Assembly (NCBI GenBank): GCA_951394045.1
Contig: OX595987.1
Coordinates: forward strand, 1,860,001-1,924,000
DNA from: Nitzschia sp. DOCU1
Taxonomy: Eukaryota; Bacillariophyta; Bacillariophyceae; Bacillariales; Bacillariaceae
Length of the DNA stretch: 64,000 nucleotides
Reading direction: 5' to 3'
Shown here: piece by piece, positions 10,488 to 19,402 of the stretch
How the letters are laid out: every line of letters begins with the position of its first letter
Numbering within the stretch: position 1 is the first letter of the stretch
Position numbers and translations under genes: made by a program
Notes under the pieces: model-generated
Database searches by the model: none
Told to the model about the DNA's origin: nothing
The model's input: only the letters and a program-made list of their open reading frames with translations

Positions 10488-11948
10488 CTACATGATGGCG
10501 CATGCAGCGCAACCACAATCTGCGCCTTCCGGCGTCTTTTCATTGTCGACGTGATAAGCTGTAGCCTCTCGAGGACTGACAGTCGCCGCGGGTTCTGTGG
10601 AAATCGGGGGCACAGTTGTCGTGAGCGCCGACTCCTGCGCCTTCGCTGCGTCCTTAACTTCTGGAGATCCCAACGATGGCGTTTCTACCACAAGTGGCGT
10701 CATGGCTTTCTCCTCTTTGACCAACATCGGCGAGGGCTCGACTGCGGTCGCATTGGTAGACTCCACAGTAATTTTAACTGCGGTAACCGGGACGGGATCT
10801 TCTATTGCGATCGGTGGAGGCGACTCAATTTCCTCCAAAGCACGTGTCTCGACACCAGATTCCGGCTCTGGGACAGGGGGGTTAGCTTCTGGGTTGTCCT
10901 CTTTAATTGGGGCCTCGGCTGGTTCGGCGATCTTCTGCGATTCATGAACTGCAACTTTTGGTTCCTCCGCCAGGTTTGTGGCGGGTGGGTCTTCGGCCTG
11001 GACAATGAGCTCATCTGACTCCTTGTTTGGCTGAACGTCTTCAGCAATTTCCTCGGTAGGTATCGGTTGCACAAACTCGGGCTCCACACTTGGCTCATTT
11101 TCTTCAGAGACAGGCAGAACTGGAGAACTTTGGACGCTGTGATCTTTTTCCTCGACTTTGGGTTCATCTGGCTTCTCAGTTAGCTTATCGTCCTTCACAA
11201 TTTCCTGGGATGCTTCCGGTTGCACAGGCTCAGGCTTAACATCTTCGACGATGGGTTCATCTGGTTCTTCGGCAATTACAGGTTGAACCGATGCTTCCGG
11301 GGTGACAGGCTCAGGCTTCGCATCCGCGACGATGGGTTCCTCTGGCTCTTCGGCAATTGCAGGTTGAACAGATGCTTCCGGTGGCACAGGTTCAGGCATC
11401 ACATCCTCGACGATGGGCTCATCTGGCTCTTCAGCAATTGCAGGTTGCACAGATGCTTCCGGTGGCACAGGCTCAGGCTTCGCATCCTCGACGACGGGTT
11501 CGTCTGGCTCTTCGGCAATTGCAGGTTGCACTGTCTGCTGAGGCTTGGCATCATGTGCCCCATTTTCTTCGGGGGCAGCAGGGTCACCTGAAGATTCGGC
11601 AGACTCACTCTCTTCTACTTGGTCGCCATGACCATTGCGCTGCTTTGCGCGCCTTCGACGAAGCTTCCGTGCCCTGCTTCGCGACAACTTGTCTCCATCT
11701 CCTGCAGAGTCATCTCCGTTTGTACTCGATGTGTCTGTTCTGTTAATCTCAAGAGATCCGACGTCGCTTCCATTGGCCTCGCCACCAACGAGTTCGCCCT
11801 CGTTACCCCCTGCTTGCTTCTTTTTCTTTTTGTTACGCCGCTTACGTTGTTGCTTACTTAACTTGGATTGGTCCGTGTCGTTCTGGGAGAGTTGGTCGGG
11901 TTGGATTTCGCCATTACCAGCCATATCGCTTGTATCCACTTTGGCCAT
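10488..11948 (-). CDS. Acidic repeat protein with C-terminal CaaX box
   Basis: An intronless gene for 486 residues. The N-terminal third has two strongly basic patches (KQQRKRRNKKKKK near 33-45 and RSRARKLRRRRAKQR near 90-104) that could bind nucleic acid or act as nuclear signals. Residues 140-247 are four perfect-length 27-residue repeats of the type VQPAIAEEPDEPIVED plus a PEPVPPEAS end. The rest is a Pro/Glu/Val-rich disordered acidic stretch. The last residues are DCGCAACAIM: the final CAIM fits a CaaX prenylation box (Met favours farnesyl transfer), with two more cysteines just upstream that could be palmitoylated. A membrane-tethered, largely disordered protein is the inference; no family recognised. 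Confidence 0.7.
   Translation of the reverse strand: MAKVDTSDMAGNGEIQPDQLSQNDTDQSKLSKQQRKRRNKKKKKQAGGNEGELVGGEANGSDVGSLEINRTDTSSTNGDDSAGDGDKLSRSRARKLRRRRAKQRNGHGDQVEESESAESSGDPAAPEENGAHDAKPQQTVQPAIAEEPDEPVVEDAKPEPVPPEASVQPAIAEEPDEPIVEDVMPEPVPPEASVQPAIAEEPEEPIVADAKPEPVTPEASVQPVIAEEPDEPIVEDVKPEPVQPEASQEIVKDDKLTEKPDEPKVEEKDHSVQSSPVLPVSEENEPSVEPEFVQPIPTEEIAEDVQPNKESDELIVQAEDPPATNLAEEPKVAVHESQKIAEPAEAPIKEDNPEANPPVPEPESGVETRALEEIESPPPIAIEDPVPVTAVKITVESTNATAVEPSPMLVKEEKAMTPLVVETPSLGSPEVKDAAKAQESALTTTVPPISTEPAATVSPREATAYHVDNEKTPEGADCGCAACAIM
11208..11531 (-). repeat. Four tandem 81-base coding repeats
   Basis: Four in-frame 81-base units encode the 27-residue repeats of the CaaX protein. Units differ at a few positions (DEPVVEDAK, DEPIVEDVM, EEPIVADAK, DEPIVEDVK), so they are diverged, not freshly expanded. 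The conserved core is IAEEP.EPIV..KPEPV.PEAS. Confidence 0.85.
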
Positions 11949-12538
11949 CCTTTACTGCTATGAAAACTACTACGAAGATGAAGATTCCTGTTGCACTTTT
12001 TCTTGCTCGCAACACCGAAACTTCTCTTCTATGCTGTCAAACGAGGAAATCCCAACCTTCCCTCGTGTCAGGGAGTTAATGACCCGGCCCTATCCATAAG
12101 CGCAACGTATCCAGCATCCCGCGAAATATCGGCGGCAAGTAAAGCGTCTAACAGCCACAAACAATTGAAATGTCGAGCGCGTCGGGCACAAAGATTTTGT
12201 TTCGTGGCGGGACAGGCCGAAAGATCGCTTGGCAGGCGCTTCCAACTTTTTTTGGGAAACCCCAAATCGGTGCGTGGAAACGTTCCTCCGATCTCCACGT
12301 AGCAGTTACCAGGCATGACTCCGTAGAATTCTGTAGATTCACTACCACGATGTCATCGCATCATTAGTGATTCAAGGTCTCCGCGGCGTCTCTCGATTGC
12401 CCTCTCCTTCCTTCGAAAGGAAGCAGTCAAGGGACACTTTTCACTGTTTTTTGTTTGTTGTGTTGCCTATCTCTTTCGACTCGACTCCTAACGAATATCT
12501 CCGTAGTATCTTCATTTGATAATCAAGATTCTTTGACG
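11949..12538. promoter_or_regulatory. Divergent promoter region, CaaX protein and di-ubiquitin
   Basis: Separates two divergent genes. No coding sequence or recognised motif. Confidence 0.35.
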
Positions 12539-13534
12539 ATGAAATTCACAATTGCTCTCAGTGCGCTTGCCGCGTTGGTGGGTGTGGACTCGGCCCGATT
12601 CCCTTTCGGCGTTGTACCGCGGGCGTTCAGCCCTCCTGGGCACCAAAGCCTCAATTTGCACAACGTTATGGGGATTCCCAGGGGCGGTATGCAATTATTT
12701 GTCAAGACTTTGACGGGAAAGACGGTTTCTGTAGAAGTAGAAGAGGGCGAGTCCATCGAGGATGTGAAAGCAAAGATTGCAGAGAAAGAGGGAATCCCAC
12801 CGGAACAACAGCGTTTGATCTTTGGTGGGCAGCAACTTCAAGATGGCAAGACGCTGGATGATTACGACGTGGGCGACGATGCCACGCTTCATTTGGTACT
12901 TCGACTGAGAGGTGGTATGCAGCTTTTTGTCAAGACTTTGACGGGAAAGACTGTGTCTGTAGAAGTAGAAGAAGGTGAATCGATCGAAGACGTGAAAGCA
13001 AAGATTGCCGAAAAGGAAGGGATCCCACCAGAGCAACAACGTTTGATCTTTGGTGGGCAGCAACTTCAAGATGGCAAAACGCTGGATGATTACGACGTGG
13101 GCGATGATGCCACGCTTCATCTTGTTCTCCGTCTTCGAGGAGGCATTAAGAATCCGTTGGGAAAGAACGGGTTTGAAGTCAACGAGACGTTTGTGAAGAA
13201 TCATCTAAAAGGTTTGACGGATGAAGACAAAACGTTAATGGACTCGTTTGTAACGCAAAGTCTTCAAGACCGGCCTGAGGACTCGTCCAATAAGGAAGTC
13301 CGTGTGCGACGTGCACTCTTTCGCATCGGAGATGTCAATGAAAAACTCTGTGATGACAGTCCCGTTGCTGGTGTGATTAATCACAAGGCAAGAAGCAAGG
13401 TAGAATTTGATTACAGAGGAAAGTTAATCGCAACTGACGGAAAGAAACCAACGAAGCTAACAAAACTGTTCAAGAGACGAGATAACGAGGCCCTGTTGCT
13501 CGATGCATTGAAGCAAATGAAGCTGGATAAGTAG
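12539..13534 (+). CDS. Secretory di-ubiquitin precursor, probably periplastid (SELMA) ubiquitin
   Basis: An intronless gene for 331 residues. Residues 1-19 ([19 protein letters not shown]) are a signal peptide, followed by a transit-like segment to residue 50 that ends in PRGG. Residues 51-126 and 127-202 are two ubiquitin units of identical protein sequence, each ending LRLRGG. A tail of 129 residues (203-331) with no recognised family follows; it lacks the paired cysteines of the S27a fusion and does not resemble L40. Ubiquitin landmarks L8, I44, H68, V70 and R72 are kept, but K48 is Gln and K63 is Asp; K6, K11, K27, K29 and K33 remain. Diatoms use a second ubiquitin system between the outer plastid membranes for preprotein import, and a leader-bearing ubiquitin is expected there. 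+1 after the signal peptide is Arg, not Phe, which fits retention in the periplastid space rather than stroma import. Confidence 0.88.
   Translation: MKFTIALSALAALVGVDSARFPFGVVPRAFSPPGHQSLNLHNVMGIPRGGMQLFVKTLTGKTVSVEVEEGESIEDVKAKIAEKEGIPPEQQRLIFGGQQLQDGKTLDDYDVGDDATLHLVLRLRGGMQLFVKTLTGKTVSVEVEEGESIEDVKAKIAEKEGIPPEQQRLIFGGQQLQDGKTLDDYDVGDDATLHLVLRLRGGIKNPLGKNGFEVNETFVKNHLKGLTDEDKTLMDSFVTQSLQDRPEDSSNKEVRVRRALFRIGDVNEKLCDDSPVAGVINHKARSKVEFDYRGKLIATDGKKPTKLTKLFKRRDNEALLLDALKQMKLDK
12689..13144 (+). repeat. Two tandem 228-base ubiquitin units
   Basis: Unit 1 is 12689-12916 and unit 2 is 12917-13144. They encode the same 76 residues but differ at several silent sites, so the protein is under constraint while the DNA copies have drifted. 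Confidence 0.92.
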
Positions 13535-13590
13535 AGTAAACAAAGTTTAGAATAATCCGAATTGACCCAGCACCATGTCCATGTTGCCAA

Positions 13591-15015
13591 CTACTTTTCG
13601 TTGTTGCTGCCGCTTCCTTGCAATAAAAGAATGGCCATGGCGGATATTCCGACCACTCCACTAATCCAAATTTGATCGTTTCGTATTTGATCCCGGATCA
13701 ACTTCTTTCGCAGTGGGTTTTCAGGTTGATCTTGCGATTCCTCCACATTTTGCTTCTGGGACTTCAACTCCTCTCCCATGCGCCAGCGATAAAACATAGT
13801 TTCAGTGGCGGGCGTTGGCGTCGGCCACGGTTCCGAAGATCGCTTTGCTTTGGCAGTATCCAATACATCTTGCAAGTCCTGCTTCTGCAAAGAGAGCTTT
13901 TGCATCAAGTCAATAGCGTCTTTGAAACCCGAAGCAACCAGCTTCTTCTTCTCGTTTAGGAGTGGCAGCTGCTGAAAGGCGTTGCTCCGGTTCTGGGCTT
14001 GATTCCATACTTCCCATGTTTCCTTTGGAGTGCTGCCAAAATATCGCTGATAAACGTCTTGAAAATACTTGACCAGCTTGGGGTAATCTGCTAACACCAC
14101 CACTAAATGAACATCACATAGAGCCTCCGCCAGGTGTGCCCAAAGTACGGCATCGACCAATGTCGGTAGGCTTCCGACGTTCATCAAGTAGGGTCCACCA
14201 TGCCGTTGCAACTGTAGCTCGAGTGCCGTGTAAGCCTCCCTGGCCCGCTCTACTGCCCGAGGCACCGTCATGGTTCGGGTAACTTCTACCAAACGTCGAC
14301 GGTACGTGGCACGTTCCAAGCACGCTTGAAATCGACCATGCAAGTGTGCGATCCAGCTGTGGGAACGAGGACTCGTCGCATTGAGATATTGTCGACGATA
14401 TACTTGTTCCCATGCATCATGATCTTCGTATCTCAAATACTGCAGGATCGGGTTCAGCTCATTCTCGATCAAATTCATAAAGCACTTGGACAAGGCTCTT
14501 TGCTCGGATGTTGCTAGAGACCGATCCAAATCGACATTTCTTGCCTGTTTTAAATATTCCAAAATATGATTCTGAGCAACTGGGTTTGGTGTGGCAATAT
14601 TGGAGGGATGATGCCACCCCACCAATACGGGAGGTTGAGCAGCACCCGTAGCATCCTTACTGTGATGATCCTTGAGATACGGCAGTGGACCTGTAGCTTC
14701 GTGGCTGACATGATTCGAATTGACCACCACGTAGGGGATTTTCATAATCAAAAGTACCATCTGTTCCGTCCAGGCTGGTCGAAATTGCGTCAATATCAGG
14801 GGCACTTGAGGATATGGCGATGCCAAGAGGGAACCAATGGATTCGAAATCCAACTGATAACGGGTCGAATCCTGAAGATCCTTCTCCTCGGCGCCCCACG
14901 CTTCGGTCCATCCTTCTTTGCGGGTATCGCGAGGGGCGGCTTGGAACCGCGCGGAATCCAAATTGTAAATGCCAGTGGCCATGAAAGATCCAGGCAAGAG
15001 TACTGACAGTGTCAT
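13591..15015 (-). CDS. Metaxin-like mitochondrial outer-membrane protein (SAM37 type)
   Basis: A single exon of 474 residues when begun at the ATG at 15015; the frame is open upstream but only from a GTG. Near residue 70 the thioredoxin-like start TQFRPAWTEQMVLLIMKIPY followed by VVVNSNHVSHEATGPLPYL matches the metaxin pattern (a glutathione-transferase-derived fold with P-Y-x-V-x-N and G-x-L-P). The C-terminal GST half carries GSLPTLVDAVLWAHLAEAL, typical of metaxin. A single hydrophobic segment near residues 447-466 (ISGVVGISAMAILLL) with a short tail would anchor it in a membrane. Metaxins and Sam37 belong to the sorting and assembly machinery that inserts beta-barrel proteins into the mitochondrial outer membrane. 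A plastid-envelope counterpart cannot be excluded. It is divergent from the PDZ gene at 15554. Confidence 0.72.
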   Translation of the reverse strand: MTLSVLLPGSFMATGIYNLDSARFQAAPRDTRKEGWTEAWGAEEKDLQDSTRYQLDFESIGSLLASPYPQVPLILTQFRPAWTEQMVLLIMKIPYVVVNSNHVSHEATGPLPYLKDHHSKDATGAAQPPVLVGWHHPSNIATPNPVAQNHILEYLKQARNVDLDRSLATSEQRALSKCFMNLIENELNPILQYLRYEDHDAWEQVYRRQYLNATSPRSHSWIAHLHGRFQACLERATYRRRLVEVTRTMTVPRAVERAREAYTALELQLQRHGGPYLMNVGSLPTLVDAVLWAHLAEALCDVHLVVVLADYPKLVKYFQDVYQRYFGSTPKETWEVWNQAQNRSNAFQQLPLLNEKKKLVASGFKDAIDLMQKLSLQKQDLQDVLDTAKAKRSSEPWPTPTPATETMFYRWRMGEELKSQKQNVEESQDQPENPLRKKLIRDQIRNDQIWISGVVGISAMAILLLQGSGSNNEK

Positions 15016-15553
15016 GGTTGTTATCGGTGGCGTATTGGTTGCTATTAGTGTATTTGTTTGTTTGAGAGAGAGTGAGATGGAGATGTGTCTGATGGTGGTG
15101 ATGCCACTGTGTTGGTTATCTATCTTCTTGTCGTACCTACTTTGTGATAGGTAAAGCAATACTTTACCGCCAGAAAAACTTCGCGCCGACCGAGCTCCTG
15201 TTTTTGGAATGTGGGTCGGCTCGCGAAATCGTGTGAAGAATTTCAATTCCAGTCCTATCACTCAAATGATTCGTTTCGTGAGATCGTTCGCCCGACGCAT
15301 TGGCGAGAGTGCGCACGCCAGCCAAGCACATGACTCGTTGCGATACGTTCGTTCAACATACCTCTTCGGGTTTATTTAGCCATGTGAATCGGGATAGATT
15401 GACATGATTTTATCTACAAATCTGTATACGAAATAACTTTGGTATCAACCAACGTCCTGTCTCGGAGTTCATTACATCTCTCGCCCCGCCAAGAAAGCAA
15501 GTATTGTCAAGCAAGTCTTTGCTATCCTTGTTACATTGGTTGTGTATGTGACG
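15016..15553. promoter_or_regulatory. Divergent promoter region, metaxin-like and PDZ genes
   Basis: Separates two divergent starts; no gene or recognised motif. Confidence 0.35.
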
Positions 15554-18280
15554 ATGGCGACTCCTTATACAGGCCCTCAACAGTCCACCCTAGTAGACTC
15601 ACACCCAGTAGCATCACAGTGGCAAGAGCCCAGGACAAACCCAGCGGAGTCATCGAATTACAGAAGCGTTACTCCGGCGATGAATAATACCAGAGGCGGC
15701 GTTCGAACGGCCTCGCCAGCCCCCGTCCGTGGACCCTCGCCGGGTGCCGCTGCCAAGGCAGCAGGAGGCTCGGCGATTGGGGCTCACTATGGCAACCGAT
15801 CCGGAACTCCCAGTCGATACGATTCGTTTCAAACCCCTGAACCTGGCATGGCAAACAACAGTTCCCCTAATCCCAGCAGCACTGTTCCGAATCAGTCTGG
15901 CCTGATCCGCCTCTCACTTCGAAAGCCCATGGGCATTGTATTCGAACCCATGTACGATCCCAACGCGCCCTCTGTGCAGCGCGGGGTTCGTATTTGCGAT
16001 CTGCCTCGCACGGGCGCCGCGGCCTTGTCTCGTAAACTGGAAGTTGGCGACGAATTGCTGTCGATCAACGATAAGACGATGAGTCGACTCACGTTTGATG
16101 AGATTATGGACTTTATCATTGAGGCTGACCCCGAGGAAGTCAATCTCTTGTTTCGACGACCGAAAAAGGAGACGCTGAAGGAGCGCGCCGGAATCAAGAC
16201 GCCGTCTAACGCTGCCAGCACTGGACCCGGTGTTAAGTGGGTGGACGATGAGTCTCGTAAGCGAAAGGACGGGAAAAAGAAAGACCCGAAAGCCAAGGAC
16301 AAGAAGGGAAATCGTCGACCCAAGTACCGGGACGACGACGAAACCCTGCAGTCTGAAGACGTAGATTATCGCAATCGTCGCAAGAAGGGACGAAAAAAGG
16401 ATCCTTATGAAACAGAGTCGTTTTTGGATATACTCATTGACACCATTTGTGCGAACCCTGATTCGGTATGTCGAGACCGAAGAGGACGGGGAGACGATGA
16501 GGACTACTCGGATGACGATGAGACCTTTGCCTCTCGAGACGATTCCACGTACGTTACTTACGAATCAGAAGAACAGCGAAAGTCCAAGGCCAAGTCGAAG
16601 GCTAAGGTCAAGGGACAAAATCGAGATGACGACGATGACTCCACCTACGGAGAGACCGAAGAAGATACTCTCGATGACAAGCAACGCAAAGTTAGAGACA
16701 AGGATAGCAATCGATCCTCCCCGCCCAAGGAGGCCAAGCGTTCCGCTACTCCCGAAAAGCCGAAGAAGTACGATGACGACAACACTTTGGAAACTTTGGA
16801 CTCGGCAGAACGAGCAAAGCAGATGCACCTGGCGGAGCACGATGCTCCTATTCCCCCGCTCGGTCTGGCTCCTAACCCGGAACCGAACCCGGTGGGCGTC
16901 AATATCCCTGAAGAAACGGATGACGACGGTAACCCTGCCCCCATCAAAGAGGTGGAATACGACGACCAAGTCGATCACGGGGCTGATGTCTCGGTCATGG
17001 AGAGTCTCGGGGGACCGTCGTTGCTTATCGAGAAGCAACGCCAAGCTCAAATTATGGCTCAAAAGTCCTCCGCTCCTACTCCGCCTGTCTCCGCTGAAAT
17101 CATGGATGCCTTTGGCAAAGATTATCCTCTTGATTTTGGGTTCTCAAGGGAGCAAACTATCCAAAATGATCCACTGCGCTTCTACACCTTTGTCGTCAAG
17201 GGTCTCTTGCAGGAACATGAACCTGAGAAGGTTCGATTATTGGACAAGCTTCTAGCCAAGTACAAGGGTCGCGAAGACCATCTAGTCCAGAAGCTCTCTG
17301 TCCGATACAACAAGGAAGACGACGAGGATGGCGACTTTGAGGAGGCAGTCCGCAAGGAGAAGGACAGTGCTCATGTTCGGCATAACGTAGAGACCGCTAA
17401 GGAGCGAATCCAAAACGATTTCAACCCCACGGAGTGGCCCGAAAAGGAAACCAAGGAGGCTGATCCTGAGGATGACCATGGTGAAGAAGAAAGTGGCTCT
17501 GAGTATTCAGGCGACTCCATTGACGGTACTTCACCGGCTGTTATCGCCCAAGTTTCTGAACTTCTCAACTACGTCTATGGAAAGACGTCGGTTCCTGGTC
17601 AAATCGACCGCGTATCCACCATTATGCGAGCCTATGAAGGCCGGGAGGCAGTCTTGTTAGAACTATTGGAAACAAAAGCTCTCATCAAGGCCAACCGCGA
17701 AAAAGAAAATGCAGGCAATTTGCCGTCCTTTTTGCGCAATTCTGCCAATGCACAGAGAATGGGCGGTGAGCTGGAAGTTGGTGGCGACATGCCGCCTGTC
17801 ACACCAATGGCTGCCCAACCTCCAATTACGGATGATATTTCCTCCATGAGTGGAGTCTCCACTCCGGCAGACATAGCTCAACAAGTATCCGCTGGGGTTT
17901 TGAAACAAATATCGGTAAGTCCTTTGAAACACCTCGAACTTTTCTCGCACGATGTTGACTCCACAATACTGACCTATCGTCCACTCGATTCCTTTCCACA
18001 GGGGCATGAATCCGGTCCATCGTCGATGCCTGCGTCGATGGATATTAAGGGCCTTGAAGCTCATCATCACCTAGCCACTACGCCCAAATCCAAGCCTCCT
18101 CCCACTCCGGATAGAAGCGACGCAAAGAAGAAAAAGAAGGGTCTCTTTGGAGGCCTCTTTGGCAAGAAGGGGAAAAAGGGAAAAGACGACAAGTCCGCTA
18201 CGGAACGAACAAGTTCCAGAACGCGGGGCCTGCGCTCTCCCATGGCGCGGAAAACAAAGAACGGCGACGCTTCCATTTAG
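15554..18280 (+). CDS. Large PDZ-domain scaffold protein, copy 1
   Basis: The ATG at 15554 opens a frame that runs to 18280. An 87-base segment, 17915-18001, has GTAAGT and TTCCACAG ends and sits in phase 0, so the spliced protein is 879 residues and the unspliced one 908. A PDZ domain lies near residues 112-203: the carboxylate loop RKPMGIVFEP, then VRICDLPRTGAAALSRKLEVGDELLSINDKTM. It is followed by a highly charged Lys/Asp-rich stretch, then two copies of a 35-45-residue motif centred on KYKGREDHLVQKL and YEGREAVLLELL. The C-terminus is a lysine cluster, KKKKKGLFGGLFGKKGKKGK, likely to bind acidic membranes or nucleic acid. PDZ proteins assemble complexes through C-terminal peptides; the partner is unknown. 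A second PDZ gene follows at 19403. Confidence 0.85.
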   Translation: MATPYTGPQQSTLVDSHPVASQWQEPRTNPAESSNYRSVTPAMNNTRGGVRTASPAPVRGPSPGAAAKAAGGSAIGAHYGNRSGTPSRYDSFQTPEPGMANNSSPNPSSTVPNQSGLIRLSLRKPMGIVFEPMYDPNAPSVQRGVRICDLPRTGAAALSRKLEVGDELLSINDKTMSRLTFDEIMDFIIEADPEEVNLLFRRPKKETLKERAGIKTPSNAASTGPGVKWVDDESRKRKDGKKKDPKAKDKKGNRRPKYRDDDETLQSEDVDYRNRRKKGRKKDPYETESFLDILIDTICANPDSVCRDRRGRGDDEDYSDDDETFASRDDSTYVTYESEEQRKSKAKSKAKVKGQNRDDDDDSTYGETEEDTLDDKQRKVRDKDSNRSSPPKEAKRSATPEKPKKYDDDNTLETLDSAERAKQMHLAEHDAPIPPLGLAPNPEPNPVGVNIPEETDDDGNPAPIKEVEYDDQVDHGADVSVMESLGGPSLLIEKQRQAQIMAQKSSAPTPPVSAEIMDAFGKDYPLDFGFSREQTIQNDPLRFYTFVVKGLLQEHEPEKVRLLDKLLAKYKGREDHLVQKLSVRYNKEDDEDGDFEEAVRKEKDSAHVRHNVETAKERIQNDFNPTEWPEKETKEADPEDDHGEEESGSEYSGDSIDGTSPAVIAQVSELLNYVYGKTSVPGQIDRVSTIMRAYEGREAVLLELLETKALIKANREKENAGNLPSFLRNSANAQRMGGELEVGGDMPPVTPMAAQPPITDDISSMSGVSTPADIAQQVSAGVLKQISVSPLKHLELFSHDVDSTILTYRPLDSFPQGHESGPSSMPASMDIKGLEAHHHLATTPKSKPPPTPDRSDAKKKKKGLFGGLFGKKGKKGKDDKSATERTSSRTRGLRSPMARKTKNGDASI

Positions 18281-19402
18281 TCATTTATTCATGCTTGGTC
18301 AACATTGTTATAACTTATTCATGTTTCAAAAACTACAGTAGTTCTTCTTGATTTTGCTATTGCACCCACTTATCTATCTTGCCAATGACTGGCTCGTCTA
18401 CTCAAAATCAGACGACATTACAGCACTGTGCTCTCCGCAGTAGCTATCGCAGGTAATGGCGCTCAGAACCCTTTGTCCTATCGGCTGATTTGCTTGTACT
18501 ACAAGATCGCGACGACCTACCCAATTATTTGGACCAGTAGGTAAAGACGGTGTTATGCGGAATTTACACCCAGACTATCGCTGTGTACGAAGGCTACCTT
18601 TGCTGTGGTCCAAGGAGCCACTTATTTTTGCCCACTCACAACTGCACCCTACCGGTATATCGTACCTGTCCCGACTCGAACATTCTAATAGTCGATGGTA
18701 GCAATGATGATAACAGGAGGCTACAAGGTGCAGTGTCCCGGTAGAGTACGTGTAGCTGCTCAAAAAATACCAACTACTGGAAGAGTAACAGCAAAGCCGC
18801 CGGAGGAGAGAAAGGGATTAATATCGTACTCTAGGACCTCTTTCAACTATGATAGAGTGAGCGTGATGAGGCCGCGCTATCGCTTGGCTTGTCATTTGTA
18901 TTTCCTTCTCGACTCCGCGCATCCCGCGTAATCGGATCGGGCTCGCTCGAATTCATCTGTTGAATCCTTTGCCCGCCAACCCATTCACTTAAGTAACTTA
19001 CCGTTGGATGAAATAGAATCGGCAGTTCAACCGAAACTCAGTATGGACAAAATTATAGGTTTCTTCGATTACGAATAAGTTTTTTCTGGCGAAATATTTG
19101 GCGCGCTCACCGACCATGGGCAAATGCTCAAATTGTTACAACCAATTGGAGTCGGTTTCATCTCCTTTGTTTGCCTCTTCATTCCAACGCCCCATCCAAG
19201 TTTCTTCCTTTCTATTGTTGAAGCGTCGATAGAGGTGTGGGCAAAAAAGGTGCAAAGCCTCATCGTTGACAACGGGTGCAACTACTGCTTGGCAGGGTGT
19301 AGGTAGGGTGTTACGTTTCTACGTTCGTATTACGCTTGAGGTCCTTGGCCTGTGTTGCAAATTCGAGATTCTCTGCTCCGCCTGACAGACGGGCAAGAAG
19401 CG
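18281..19402. other. Long spacer between the two PDZ genes
   Basis: About 1.1 kb with no convincing gene on either strand; it holds the 3' end of the first PDZ gene and the promoter of the second. Short open frames here have no recognisable content. Confidence 0.45.

Noticed and set aside
12689..13144. NEDD8 instead of ubiquitin
   Set aside because: Position 72 is Arg, as in ubiquitin, and residues around 8, 44 and 68-70 are ubiquitin-like; NEDD8 has Ala at 72.
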